DNA of 64,000 nucleotides from Trichobilharzia szidati (GCA_944472155.2 OX235279.1:134140920-134204919), one strand, 5' to 3'; counted from the stretch's first letter, positions 13,701-22,880 are shown. Program-made: numbers and translations. The notes: generated by a model not told the origin, from the sequence alone.

Positions 13701-16700
13701 TCAAAAAAAGCGTCAAACAAACGTTCTGAAATCATTGTCATCTATCTCATTAGTCCAATAGAGGCTCCTTTACCTTCTGCCAAATAAATGATTAAATCTG
13801 AGGTCACAATACGCGTTCTGGAGAAATAAATAGTTTCTGTATGTCACAGTCTAAGAAAAATCCTCATTTACTTAAAATAATGACGGTGGTCCAATATTTA
13901 ATCATTGTATTCATCACAAGCCAATAGAAGGTCAATGGTTACGCAAAATAGACTATAAGTTACGTCTCTGACTGCAGAATTGCTTGAAACGGTTTCGAAA
14001 TTTTGAAGGGACATCGGTTCCTTTGTGGCTGTATTCACACCTAAATGATAAATGCACATACGCCTGAAACTTACTTGTACGACAGTTCACTTATTTCCTC
14101 CAACTGGCTAACTTCAACGATTTCCTTTATAATAGCTTGTACATAAGCTTGTTGGTTAACTCGTTGGTCAAAAAATGTTCTACATTTAATTTGGCCTGTT
14201 TCATGCCCATTAAGTTGTCGAATAATACATGTGTATTTACATACAGCAGTAAGTGAATTATTGGAATCTTGAAGCAGAACACAGATGGATAATAAACAAC
14301 GTTTCTATCTGACTACATATATCCCTTTCTCAGGGGTCTTTTAAAGAGGCTGCGTAACACAACCTTCTTTTCAAGTTATGCGAAGACTGAAAACTAACTG
14401 AGATAAATCTAAAATGAAAAAGATCCAGAAATACACCATTCTAAAGAAAGATAACTTCATAACCGCAATGTTTGTATATTTTTGTTCTGTAGGTTAAAGC
14501 GTGTTGTAAAAATCAGTTTGCTTAAAGGCTTTAGAACTTCTGTGAAAAACATTGAAGGGAAAAAAAACTAGACTTACACTTCATTCAGCGCAAACTTTCC
14601 ATCCTTGTATTCATATAGTAAACCTTCATCTACTGTACATCTAAAATAGGAATAAGATGTAGTTTTTCTGTATCAAGACATGACTTGCAAGACAGTGCAG
14701 AAATTCAACAGATTAATTTCACTACTTTAACTGATACGATGTTATTTACTCTGTGCTTGTATTGCGACAACTGTACTTAATTACTTTACCTCTAGGAATT
14801 CGTTTACCGTATTTTCATTATGCATGTTCTCACCACAGTCGTTTACAAATGGATTTCAGTAATTAATATCATTAGTATGGTCATTAGTATGTACTTTTGT
14901 TTTTATTTAACTGAGTAATTGTCATGAACTTTATTTTATTATTGTTAACCATGTTAGTTGTAAAGCGGTTGTAAAGAAACTACGAAATGATATCATCTCG
15001 CGAAATTTGTCTTCTTAATGCCTTATTCTAATTAATATCAGTAAAACGTTTGAGCATTGTCGATTAGATCAAATAAAGTATAATTATATTTTAATAGTTT
15101 ACACACAATGATAAGTTTTGTTATTGGTAATATTTCGAGCAAAATTACTGCCCGTGTTCACACCACTGTTGGAATTGTTTGATTCACACATTTATGATTT
15201 GTACTCATATATATAGTTCATTATTTTTGCCCATTCATATTATTTTTTGTATTTCAGTTGTATTCCAAGTTCATTCATGTTTTTGTATCCAGAATTATAT
15301 TCCAAGTTGTTGATAGTTGTACTGAGTCACCCTTGTTACATGTATCCGGTGTGACTTTAATGAATATCGATTCTGTTATAAGTCTTTCTTTCCATTTGTT
15401 CATGTTAGTTTTTAGAATACACACGTTGTCCCAATCGATATTGTGGTTTTTGTCCCATGCATGTGCAGCTATCGATGAATTTTTTTCAAGATTTTTGTAG
15501 GCTTCTGTTCCTGTTGGTTGACCTTTGGTTAGGCGTTTATGTTCATTCACTCTTATTTTGAGTGATCTGGACGTTTGCCCCACATATTTAGTCGGACAGT
15601 CAGCACAAGATATTTTGTAAATCAAGTTGTTTTTATCCATCATTTTTATGGGATCTTTCAGTTGATTTATTTTATTTTTGATTAGATTTGTCGGTTTAAA
15701 AGTTGTGTGAATGCCGATACTTTTGAGGTTTCTTTGAATTGCCTCTGATGTACCATTTTTATATGGTATTGTGACTGTTTTTTTGCATTCTTCTATCTTG
15801 TTATTCTCCGGTTTTACCCTCTTTTTTCTCTTATCTTTGATAGATTCTTTTGAGTAGTTGTTTTCGAGTAGCATCTTGAATAGGACGTTTATTTCTTTAC
15901 ACTGGTCCTCTGGCGTTGTTGTAAGTCTACGTATTCTATCTGCAAGACCTTGTATTAATCCTCGTTTCACCGTGAGTGGATGAGCTGAGTGATAATCGAG
16001 GAATCTTCCAGAGTGTGTGGTTTTTCTATATAGCGTCGTTTTAATGCTGCCATCTGTTATTCTTTGTATTTTGCAATCTAACATAGGCAGTTCCCCAATT
16101 TCATTCTCTACTTCCATAATGAATTTTATTGAGTCCAACACTGGTGTGAACACGGGCAGTAATTTTGTTCGAAATATTACCAATAACAAAACTTATCATT
16201 GTGTGTAAACTATTAGGATTTCAGTAACCTAATTACTTTCTAACTGTTATTTATTTTGACCATGCAGTTTGCTAGAACACGCATAGCACAAGTCTCTTTG
16301 AGATTCATTCCAAATAGCCTACTATTATGGGGCGTTGGTAATATTGTCTCCGACAATTTGACTCCATGACAATAAAAATACTTAAAATACTACTACTATG
16401 AAATGTAATTAGAATTTTTGTAATTATAATCATTATTAAGTGTCAAGTGGCGAAACAATTAATCTAATATATACGAGAATTCACAGGATGTATAGATGCT
16501 AGAAGGATGTGTAAAATTTTCACGGTCTTAGTCCCTCAATGCTAAAGTAGGATGATCCCATTTTTCGTTTAGTCATTTCAGTAAGTATACTCTTCGGAGA
16601 TTACACCAATTGTTACTAATATGATCCTTATTTTGCGTTGTCCCCGGTATTGATTCACTAGTCCTGTTTGTCATATTTAATCAGTTTTGTATTACAACAT

Positions 16701-19700
16701 TAAATTCGATGTTATCAAATTTCACACAGTGTTACATAACATTTTGATTTTTATTCAATCTACCAACTAATCCTAAAATTTTACATCCTTTCCAACACCT
16801 ATACATCCTATGAATTGCTCTGTATGTAACATTAATTGTTTTACCACATGACATTTCACTATGATTCTGAACCGAAATATTTTAATTGCATTTCATATTA
16901 CTATTTCACGTATTCACACCTTTGATTTAATTCCCACACTAGATATAATACCTTGAAAACTATATACATACGATTCTAGCCAATTCATAAAAAATTCTTT
17001 GAAAACAGTCTCCTCGCTGAATCACTTGCCTTGATTTCTTACGTGTCACAATGACGCTTAAAATTATACCATGATGTTTAGAATAATCGTTAGGCTAATC
17101 AATTATTAGTGAATGCGTGCTCAAATCTGTGCTTTACTCAAGTATCACAGGTTTTCTGTTTTCGCGTTTTAATTGCCTGAATCTGTTAAGAACAGAGATA
17201 TTCATCAGTCTTATGGTAATTTGTACAAAGGTGGATTTGTCAATCGGTGTTGTCATATAAAAATCTGCTAGACATGTGCTTTCTATTCTTAATTGCTAAC
17301 AACGTAACCATTTGTCACATTTGTGTTAAGCTGCTAATACGACGACTCAATGGTAAAAGTCCTTGTTAGTGGCATCGTGACGTCCAGTTTTAATGAAATG
17401 GGTTAGTATTTAGTTGACTAAATGTTTATGAGGACTCTGACAAAGCTTTTAATGCAATTAATCATATTTGACCTAACCTTTCGTATACTCTACTAGTACC
17501 ACTATTACACACAGAAGAGGCAATCGGTAATCACCTGAACAAGCCGATTCGGAGTGCTCAAGATAAATTTGTGCATTCCCTTTCTTTGCCGTGACCAACT
17601 ACATAATATGCATTAAGTGCTATAAATGATTTTCCTCACTTCTTTTAACTATCTTACCACTTTCTTTCATTTTATTATGATGACGACTCTAGCTATTTCG
17701 ATTAGTTTGTCTGTATCTTATGTGGTTCCACTGAGTCATTCTGTTCTTCTTAGCCATCAGTATTTTAAACGTTTTCAAGTATTGGTTTTTGTAGGGATTT
17801 TGTTTGATTGGTTGGAGGACTTCATCATGAGCTGACATCAGTTAGAGAACTATTGGAAAATGTAGGGCTAATTCTGAAGAGTCCCAAACTAAGACAAAAC
17901 AGCTGTCCAGTAATTCCAGGTTTTCCAATAATTCTCTAAGGGATGTCAGCTCATGATGAAATCCTCCAACCAACTTTACAAATTTCTTTATTATGTAATA
18001 ACTTGTCGCTAACCTCTGAAAATTAACCTGTCTTGCTTGAATTTGGTGATTATTTTCCCTCACCCTGGAAACTTAGATATCTTGTCGATAACATCGCCCA
18101 ATTAATTGTTTTGATGACTTTTAATGTATTATTTTATTATTGATAATTCTTATGGAGTAAAATAACCACATGATTAGTACAATTTTGATGTGAAAATCCA
18201 AATATTAATGCAGAGCAGATGATCAGGAGTTGGTTGGAATGGAGTGTATTTCCCCGGTCGGTTTGTGGTTTTTCGGAAATTACTTTCATTTCAGCTATAA
18301 GATAACTGACAGCAGTTTGGGAGACCTGCTTCTGATTGCCTAGCAGTTTGTTGGTTATACGTCACTCGGTGAAACTGCGTTATTCACTGCATTATATTCT
18401 AGAGATTTGTGGCAAAACGGGAACCCAACCTTGTTCTGAATGTGTCGACTGAATATTTGTGTACTGCCAATATCATACTAGATGAAGTTAACTGCATATT
18501 GTGGTTTGAAGTTTAAGGGGCACTTATGTCTCGTAGTCAGCTGTTGTTGAGAAAAAGGCTAATAATACACATGTGAACTACATTTATTGTCTTAATCATA
18601 AAGTTGTAACACAGAACCTTTTATCCTCAGATAAAACTATTGAAAACAGTTTATTCAGTGTGTTTTTTTTACTGAAAAAAGGTAGAAATTTATCATCATT
18701 TTAAATTCTATACTTCGCGCAATCTATGACGCCTATAAATGTTTTATCTTCAAAAGATTTTATGTATGCCTCAATGAAATAATCATGCTATTCTTGTACT
18801 GTGGTGGAGAATGATCCTTTCATTGATCAGTTTTACTTGATAAAAATACACAGTGATAGAGTGATGACGTTTTGAGCACAATTTATTGCTCATAATTATA
18901 TCAAGGCACTAATGTAACTTTCCAATTTCGTTTAAGTAATTCTAATTATTTCTTATCTTTTTATTTTATTGGTGGTATTCTTTTCCCACACCTCTCGCAT
19001 TTTGATTGAGTTATTGCCTATAACACGTGTTTGGTATGGATTCAATGAACAAAGATCCAGTGATCAATATATCCTCCACCTAACTATATCACTTTTTAGA
19101 ACTGTAGCTGTGTTCCACCACACTATGTGATTGTATGTGAGTGCATGTATTGCGATTCTCCAGTTTTTCTCTAAGCCACTCATCTTCATTTGGTTAAACA
19201 TTCTACACTTAGCCAAATTCCTCTGTTCCGATAACATGACTGACCCTGATCTACTGCTGTGACCAATGTAGTTGACCTCATATTCATTACAAGGTATTTC
19301 GTGAATTAAATTATTTTGTCTAATTGTGTTTTAGTCTACAAAGCTTGTCTCTGAATGGATTTTTAAGTTTAAATGCCCACCCTGATCTATTAGTAATCTA
19401 ATGTAAGGTACTTCCCCTAAGTTTTGTCTCATTTATGTTATCGTGAATAGTTCCGCTGCCATTTTCGCCTTTATTTCAGGCGTTTTTGAACTTTATAATG
19501 GATTTTATGGAATCGTTATTTAGCATCAATGATTAACCCATCTATGATATTTCATTATTTAAGTGTTCTGATGTACTACTTAGAGTTTCCGCTTGGTTGG
19601 TCAAACATCTAATTAAGCCTGTCTTTACAAAATAATGGGTAAGTTGACAGTAAATCATTTAGACTCTCCAAGTGATGGCTTCATCCCATGTACTAAATCC

Positions 19701-22288
19701 ACTGTGGATTTCATTACTGTATCTACAGACTTCTTAATTTCCCTATATGGACCTGTTGTAAAATGTTCAGTGACTTTCCTGATGTAGTTGGATTTATCCA
19801 TAACTACGGTAGCGTTACTGTTATCGGCCTTCGAAACGACTATGCTCTTATCAGTTTGTAGATGCACCAGAGTTAGTCTCTCTGATTTCGTTAGGTTTTG
19901 CTTCTCTTTGTTCTACTGTTTCAATTCTAATTCACATTGTGCTCGAAGCTTTTCAGCTGTTGTCTTATCCATTGAATTTAATGCTATCTCTATTTTTTTT
20001 CATTCCTGTACATTCCCAGTGGAACATAGGGCTTCCAGCTAGAGGCTTGAAGTTTCGATAGCACTGGTGTTCATTTTTACAGGATGGGGTTGCTAGCCTC
20101 ATGCCCAACCTTCCCTCTTTACCAGTCTTATTACTGGCTTAGCGAGGCGGAGGAGTGCGTCGGTGGCCGGGGATCGCACCGCGGACCACATGCATGGTTG
20201 ACGAGCATTCTACCGCAGCGCCACCGACCCCTGTTATCTCTAAGTTAGGAATGAAATACTCAGACTTTAGCTCATTAAGTGACACATTGAATTTTAATCC
20301 TTTACCGAGCACCTTTTTCTCCCTCGGGCTTGATTTTCTCCGTGAGAGATATACATGCCAAACATATTATTATATAGTTTCAGAGTTTTCACTTACGCTC
20401 TTCTCATCTTTCAGGTTAAAGAATCTGACTACACCGTCTATGACTTAACTCCAAGAGAACGAAATAGTATCGTAATGTTTGTACTACCTGCATCTGGTTA
20501 GTGAACAGTACTTAAATGATGGGGTACCTTCAAAACCGATAGCATAAGTCGCAAAGCAAGAAAGTTATGGTTTAGAAACCATGTTTTCGTGGTCCATTTT
20601 ACTGTTTTTATGATTTCTGACAATTTCTCAGCCTAACATTTTGGGAGGAATAGATAAAGTTTTCTAGTAAGTGTATTGATCACAACTAACACCGAACTAT
20701 CAAAATTTGATTTCTTTAACAAAGTAAACAAAACTGCTAACAGTTCTTTCATATTGATTTTATGAAGGCTATTCACATTACAATTTGCACAGTTGAATTC
20801 ATGATGTTCCAAAAGGTTAGGTTCATTTATCTTCTGAACTTCAAACAGTTCGCCTGGTATTATTTGTGCTTTTTAACTGGATTTTGGAACAACTTGCAAT
20901 GTTGTTGTTGTTTTTGTTTCGTCTATGAACTGAGATAAATTCGGAATCATTCACTAAATATATCAAGTATTTTTAATCAAAACTGAACTTTTCCCACACT
21001 ATTGAGCTGACTATAATTCACCTTAACTACTGTAAATATTTACTTCATGATTGGTTATGCAAAATTTAGTGAAAATGAAAATATTGATTATGCTAGGCAT
21101 GACATTCTATAGATATTACGAAGATAACCAGTATGCGAAAATCATTTTAATTAATAACTGATTTGAAAACTAGTCGGTGCAGGAAATGTATATTTGTCTT
21201 AGTGTTTTTACTCCGGAGAAGTGAACATTCTCTACGTCATGGATGAAGTAACGTAGATAGCCCGAAGTTTTTGATGGTTTTTTCAACTATATTCAAGCAA
21301 ATATTCACTGTTCAGAATGAGTACGCTAAATATTAGCTCTTAGAAGTAAGTTGGATACGTTAGTGGCTTAACAGTAGAATTACCGGCCAGCTACACATTT
21401 GGCTAGGGCTTAATTCCCAGCTTCATCTAGTTTACCAGCTGACAGTAAGTCCGAGAAAAGAGGAGAAGTTTACCTTGAAGCTAACGATGCCAAACCTTCA
21501 AAAACAAAACCATCTCTACTGAAACTTCAATATCTCTAAGTCTTATGTTCCACTGAGAATTGAAGGAGTGAAAAACGTAGTACTCTGGACATTAGAATTT
21601 ACAATAAATCAAGGTATGATATGTGGACGTGGAATGTAGTAAGGGATGGTGTTTGTTGATTCAATACCCAGAAATGCGGACTTAGAATGCAGTGACTGTT
21701 CTGTGACTTCTATATTTCAAAACAATCTTGAGATTAATTAACTGGTGATGCAACTAAAACTCCATCATGACTACTTACTGATAAATTCTTTCTTATAAGT
21801 GGAAAAACTAAAAATCACTTTATTAAATTAAATTAACATGAACAATAAGTTTTGTTGTAGATGAAATAAGAGGAAATCTAAATGTTCCAGGCTAAATTTA
21901 TTGAAATCAGATAGCCCATTTCTACGAAAACACTAATGAGTGGGGTGAAAACCCCATTGTTCTTTCCATACATTTTTGAATGGGTTAAAAATTGGTGAGT
22001 CTGAAAGCTATTTAACAAAACATTTAATCCGTATCTAATGTACTCAAAACATTTTATTGGTGTTGGATTAATAAATAGTACTTAAATACAAACTACCAAT
22101 TGCAAAAAGCTTTTTTTATTTTAAAGGCAAAGATACATAAAATTGATTAAAAAAACTCACCTGTAAAAGACATACTGATCAGATATGAAGAAGCACAATT
22201 CTAAAGAAATATACAATGGAATGAGTAATGTAGCTAATATCATCAAAAATCCATTCTTTGAACTGAATATACTACAGCATCTTGGCAT
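1667..22288 (-). CDS. SLC46-type major facilitator transporter, nine exons found, 3' end off window
   Basis: This gene encodes a multi-pass membrane transporter of the SLC46 family (proton-coupled folate transporter relatives), presumably in the plasma membrane or a lysosome-like membrane; the substrate cannot be inferred. Exons join with AG/GT borders and give about 523 residues. TM1 is in exon 1, a cysteine-bearing first extracellular loop in exons 2-3, TM2, motif A (GYISDRFGRR) and TM3 in exon 4, TM4-5 with FDGVIGGG and ending NPIGG in exon 5, TM6 ending FFLPES in exon 6, TM7 with GYPYLWNSQDVGIYS in exon 7, TM8-10 in exon 8, and LTSPILRTLIS...QGK in exon 9. That last signature matches the family's LRS-x-LSK...EQGK before TM11. 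Phases agree at every junction except exon 2 to 3. The gene exceeds 20 kb because introns are full of repeats. TM11-12 were not found. Family assignment is firm; orthology to a particular SLC46 member is not. Confidence 0.85.
2524..2804 (-). CDS. SLC46-like exon 8 (TM8-TM10)
   Basis: The acceptor CCTATTTCAG and strong donor TGG|GTGAGT bound 281 bases. The product starts SGVTDVVSAIVAIVFTVSVA (TM8), then a charged insert with several Lys and Asp, then VNLLLTILICSIFMILVN (TM9) and a further hydrophobic stretch to ILVYVG. The charged insert of about 35 residues between TM8 and TM9 is longer than in vertebrate relatives. Confidence 0.8.
3608..3756 (-). CDS. SLC46-like exon 7 (TM7)
   Basis: The frame opens directly after AAATATAG and ends at TTC|GTGAGT. 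It encodes TM7, HILVLIIVFLLSVVIS, then TDLYIVYIYLMGYPYLWNSQ and DVGIYS. The pattern LY...P..W....DVG.Y is a recognisable SLC46 feature at the start of the C-terminal half. Phase 2 out matches exon 8. Confidence 0.8.
4576..4784 (-). CDS. SLC46-like exon 6 (TM6 and central loop)
   Basis: The acceptor TTTTACTTCTAG fits the phase of exon 5 and restores NPIGG-ALLYRDGF. TM6 is SPIIVCNCLVSISLILIFF, followed by PES, as in the family, and a hydrophilic central loop rich in Ser, Asn and Lys. The donor chosen (ATG|GTATAT) is the only phase-0 one compatible with exon 7. It is weak, so the last residues of the loop are uncertain. Confidence 0.75.
4785..6296. other. Left part of intron 5
   Basis: No element or exon recognised; short open frames here show no protein features. 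The introns at 2805-3607 and 3757-4575 are likewise empty of recognisable elements. Confidence 0.4.
6414..6456 (-). ncRNA. Hammerhead-like fold in PLE terminal region (left arm)
   Basis: On the minus strand: stem I UACU/AGUA, an eight-base core UUGAUGAA, stem II GCUAUU/AAUAGC, then GAAA-UG-UC. The layout matches minimal type I hammerheads reported from PLE terminal repeats. The core has one extra base and U for the first C, so activity is doubtful. Confidence 0.4.
6802..7410 (-). pseudogene. PLE GIY-YIG endonuclease fragment
   Basis: Most of a 209-codon frame on the minus strand. It has a PLE linker (KTWTSTVVIPYIVETSDDIR), a cysteine pair before the core (KCLEC), YIG, and downstream basic and His residues spaced as in other PLE endonucleases of the window, such as the copy at 15275-16189. 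In PLEs this domain nicks target DNA. The element is truncated upstream of the RT catalytic motifs, so it is not a functional gene. Confidence 0.7.
7925..7967 (+). ncRNA. Hammerhead-like fold in PLE terminal region (right arm)
   Basis: Mirror copy of the fold at 6414-6456 with the same stems and core. The two copies face each other across the fold-back. Confidence 0.4.
8237..8500 (-). CDS. SLC46-like exon 5 (TM4-TM5)
   Basis: Starts after TCCTTACTAG and ends at GAG|GTAGAT, 264 bases, phase 1 in and out. It completes TM3/TM4 as SIVVSLQASAWFTIIPG, continues FDGVIGGGLLSIQAQ (the glycine-rich segment typical of SLC46 TM4), has a charged cytoplasmic loop (REKQIIGERKESVNNKDKHE), and ends with TM5, GLFTWFDGISLISLSLSNPIG. 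The open frame on the opposite strand is its shadow. Confidence 0.85.
8645..8925 (-). mobile_element. Short tRNA-headed RTE derivative, copy 1
   Basis: On the minus strand the head has a tRNA-like control region (GCCATAGTTCAATTCCTGGC as B-box side), followed by sequence like the 5' leader of the RTE at 60765-61010 (a piece like GGCATGGAACTAGCGACCC). It then passes directly to the RTE 3' tail (TCCACTCGGAA...) with an A-rich end. There is no coding part. It looks like a SINE mobilised by the RTE LINE. Intron 4. Confidence 0.55.
9358..10595 (+). mobile_element. RTE LINE relic, RT domain with FANN
   Basis: The plus-strand frames encode RTE reverse-transcriptase pieces: RLCVNFVDSENAYNSVDQEV (block A region) and, at about 9721-9762, LDFANNVCFMSH, where the catalytic FADD has become FANN. 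Frameshifts and stops separate the blocks. The end at 10400-10595 shows the family's 3' region (TGGAGGAGATCATGTGA, then TATGTTCCACTCGGAACTC). Dead copy, 5' truncated, in intron 4 and opposite in strand to the gene. Confidence 0.75.
10709..10902 (-). CDS. SLC46-like exon 4 (TM2, motif A, TM3)
   Basis: The acceptor TTCATCTTAG and donor GTACGC bound 194 bases. The product includes AAWIGACNHSVRLMLGLLTT (TM2), the MFS motif A GYISDRFGRR between TM2 and TM3, and IALGTMIVGEALQIIALS (TM3). This exon gives the strongest single evidence for a major facilitator protein. An RTE LINE ends only about 115 bases downstream of its donor, inside intron 4. Confidence 0.85.
10910..12059. other. Right part of intron 3 without recognised elements
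   Basis: AT-rich; no exon or repeat recognised. Confidence 0.35.
12070..12250 (+). mobile_element. Hammerhead SINE (SM-alpha-like), copy 1
   Basis: A tRNA-like head with A box TGGCTAAGTGTTT and B box GGGTTCAATCCC is followed by a hammerhead-derived stretch: stem II GTCC...GGAC, then GAAACAGCAGTCC. The core that should read CTGANGA is GCATAA, so the ribozyme is broken. The minus-strand open frame over it has no meaning. This arrangement is that of the schistosome SM-alpha family. Confidence 0.65.
12757..12773. repeat. AT dinucleotide microsatellite
   Basis: Short uninterrupted run of AT/TA repeats. Confidence 0.8.
12840..13400 (-). pseudogene. PLE RT-thumb and endonuclease relic
   Basis: Minus-strand reading gives recognisable PLE blocks despite stops and shifts: KRFFLASKVISFYNRQ, then AIARHMTDTKHEVSVIQTF, then CIKTVRLTSPS. 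These match the order RT thumb, GIY-YIG region, AIA-x-HL..H and C-terminal LCxQK of PLE proteins. No open frame survives. It lies in intron 3 of the SLC46-like gene. Confidence 0.5.
14075..14267 (-). CDS. SLC46-like exon 3 (extracellular loop 1)
   Basis: The exon is open from acceptor TGCTTCAAG to donor GTAAGT, and its phase-2 end joins exon 4 exactly (SELSY-N-NKTDE). It encodes a hydrophilic, cysteine-containing loop (AVCKYTCIIRQLNGHETGQ...) followed by a helical stretch (AYVQAIIKEIVEVSQLEEIS). This loop is longer than the usual SLC46 first loop. The 3' border is firm; the 5' border is the least certain of the gene. Confidence 0.7.
14464..14486 (-). CDS. Candidate 23-base micro-exon between exons 2 and 3
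   Basis: Exon 2 leaves phase 2 but the best acceptor of exon 3 needs phase 1. In the 310-base gap this 23-base stretch follows a good acceptor (AACCTACAG), stays open in the required frame (TKIYKHC) and leaves phase 1 at a weak donor (GTTATG). Schistosome genes are known to use micro-exons. The alternative is a different exon 3 acceptor. Speculative. Confidence 0.25.
14578..14640 (-). CDS. SLC46-like exon 2
   Basis: A 63-base exon between acceptor CTATTTTAG and donor GTAAGT. Only one frame is open, and it is the one demanded by exon 1 (phase 2 in). It encodes CTVDEGLLYEYKDGKFALNE plus two bases of the next codon. It belongs to the first extracellular loop, where SLC46 proteins carry conserved cysteines. 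Confidence 0.75.
15097..16211 (-). mobile_element. Penelope-like element, 5'-truncated, with self-inverted end
   Basis: The element carries the 304-codon frame described separately. Its two ends (15097-15172 and 16134-16211) are inverse complements of about 76 bases. Because the right arm lies inside the coding frame, the left arm is an inverted copy of RT-coding sequence placed beyond the 3' end, not a true terminal repeat. Intron 1 of the SLC46-like gene. Confidence 0.75.
15275..16189 (-). CDS. PLE RT C-terminus plus GIY-YIG endonuclease, open over 304 codons
   Basis: This is the longest open frame of the window. Residues 1-90 are the end of a Penelope-type RT (PVLDSIKFIMEVENEIGELP, then DGSIKTTLYRKTTHSGRFLD, then RGLIQGLADRIRRL). 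A basic linker follows, with KR-rich residues near 117-125. The endonuclease core is at about 188-220: IYKISCADCPTKYVGQTSRS with R213 and NEH. IAAHAWDKNHNIDWDNV follows at about 230-250. The cysteine pair (C195, C198) is typical of PLE GIY-YIG domains. RT catalytic motifs are missing upstream, so it is a truncated gene whose endonuclease half is intact. In PLEs this domain cleaves target DNA for reverse transcription. Confidence 0.8.
   Translation of the reverse strand: MLLVIFRTKLLPVFTPVLDSIKFIMEVENEIGELPMLDCKIQRITDGSIKTTLYRKTTHSGRFLDYHSAHPLTVKRGLIQGLADRIRRLTTTPEDQCKEINVLFKMLLENNYSKESIKDKRKKRVKPENNKIEECKKTVTIPYKNGTSEAIQRNLKSIGIHTTFKPTNLIKNKINQLKDPIKMMDKNNLIYKISCADCPTKYVGQTSRSLKIRVNEHKRLTKGQPTGTEAYKNLEKNSSIAAHAWDKNHNIDWDNVCILKTNMNKWKERLITESIFIKVTPDTCNKGDSVQLSTTWNIILDTKT
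16441..16990. repeat. Unclassified dispersed repeat with fold-back
   Basis: Bases 16776-16854 are roughly the inverse complement of 16441-16518. The stretch 16680-16990 is also similar, in direct orientation, to 30775-31085 (both contain CATTAATTGTTTT, then TTCACACCTTTGATT, then TACGATT). No coding content was recognised. Confidence 0.5.
17000..17800. other. Intron 1 stretch without recognised elements
   Basis: Nothing recognised apart from low-complexity AT sequence. Confidence 0.35.
17808..17972. mobile_element. Hammerhead SINE (SM-alpha-like), copy 2, as a hairpin
   Basis: The family's 3' end (ATCCTCCAACCAA) occurs twice in opposite directions: 17808-17860 and 17921-17972 pair over about 52 bases. 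The 60-base loop carries the hammerhead region on the plus strand: CTGAAGA core (fits CUGANGA), stem II GTCC...AGAC, then AAAA in place of GAAA, and CAGCTGTC. The G12-to-A change should kill cleavage. Confidence 0.65.
18830..20000 (-). mobile_element. Penelope-like element relic
   Basis: The minus strand shows, in order, an RT N-terminal region (19867-19655: KSIVVSKADNSNATVVMDKS, YIRKVTEHF) and, near 19300-19130, an endonuclease block (LIHEIPCNEYEVNYIGHSSR). The 18840-18900 stretch has the terminal-region motif shared with 53342-53538 (GAGCAC...TTGCTCAT). Stops and shifts break the frame throughout. Intron 1. Confidence 0.65.
20000..20236 (-). mobile_element. Short tRNA-headed RTE derivative, copy 2
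   Basis: The head (20236-20160, minus strand) is clearly tRNA-like: A box TGGCGCTGCGGTAGAATG, B box GGTGCGATCCCC. RTE 5'-leader sequence follows (GGCATGAGGCTAGCAACCCC), then a short RTE 3' tail (CCTATGTTCCACTGGGA) with an A-rich end near 20000. No coding sequence. Same architecture as the copies at 8645-8925 and 21357-21600. Confidence 0.6.
21357..21600 (+). mobile_element. Short tRNA-headed RTE derivative, copy 3
   Basis: Plus strand: A-box-like TAGTGGCTTAACAGTAGAAT and B-box-like GGGCTTAATTCCC, then leader sequence (AAACTTCAATATCTCTAAG), then the RTE tail TCTTATGTTCCACTGAGAAT. Intron 1 of the SLC46-like gene, opposite in strand to the gene. Confidence 0.5.
22161..22288 (-). CDS. SLC46-like exon 1 (start codon, TM1)
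   Basis: The first in-frame ATG after an upstream TGA is at 22288. The exon reads MPRCCSIFSSKNGF, then a hydrophobic TM1 (LMILATLLIPLYISLELCF), then ISDQYVFYR. It ends at a consensus donor (CAG|GTGAGT) in phase 2, which exon 2 completes to an arginine codon. No promoter was recognised upstream; a trans-splice acceptor is possible but not visible. Confidence 0.8.
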
Positions 22289-22764
22289 AGTGTTGTGCAG
22301 TGACTTCACTGGAGATCTCACAGTAATTAAGAAAAATCAATGGAATGGTTCTTTCTAGGGAAGGTATGTAACTTCAGTTTATTTATTTTTTTTTGAATTG
22401 TGTATATCACTTGTCTGTCGAACATTTAATACATATAAATGATGTGATTGTTAACTTTAATTCAATCAGTATTTATGTGCATATATATATATGCATATAT
22501 AAATGTATATAATATGGCCAGTCACATGTGTATTCCATGTGAATTATCGTATCCAATATATTCCTGTGTATATTGTGAAAGATAAACATTCGTTAATAGT
22601 AAAAGGGTGGACTATCTTCGACGAATTTTTACTCAAAATACTTCTTTATTTTCCTACAGAGCAAAGATATCTACATATAATGGCAGTCACATTGACGATA
22701 GTTTTTGAATTAACAATATACATTTAAACGAATCACGACATTCAAGTGTTGGTTTGTAGGGATT

Positions 22765-22880
22765 TGGTTGATTGGTTACAGGTGTTCATCATGAGTTGAC
22801 ATTGGTTAGAGAACCATTGGAAAGCCGGCTAGGGGTACTAGACAGCTCTTTCGTCCTAGTTTGGGACTCTTCGGGAAAAA
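22765..22880 (-). mobile_element. Hammerhead SINE (SM-alpha-like), copy 3, 3' part
   Basis: On the minus strand: core CCGAAGA (U4 changed to C), perfect stem II GTCC...GGAC, GAAA intact, then GAGCTGTC, then the family's 3' region with TCATGATGAA. The tRNA head is absent. It lies upstream of the SLC46-like start codon. Confidence 0.6.

Noticed and set aside
20155..20235. Possible tRNA gene
   Set aside because: A and B boxes are present but the cloverleaf is incomplete and the sequence runs into RTE leader; it is a SINE head. The same holds for 12072, 32010, 42660, 44790 and 47200.
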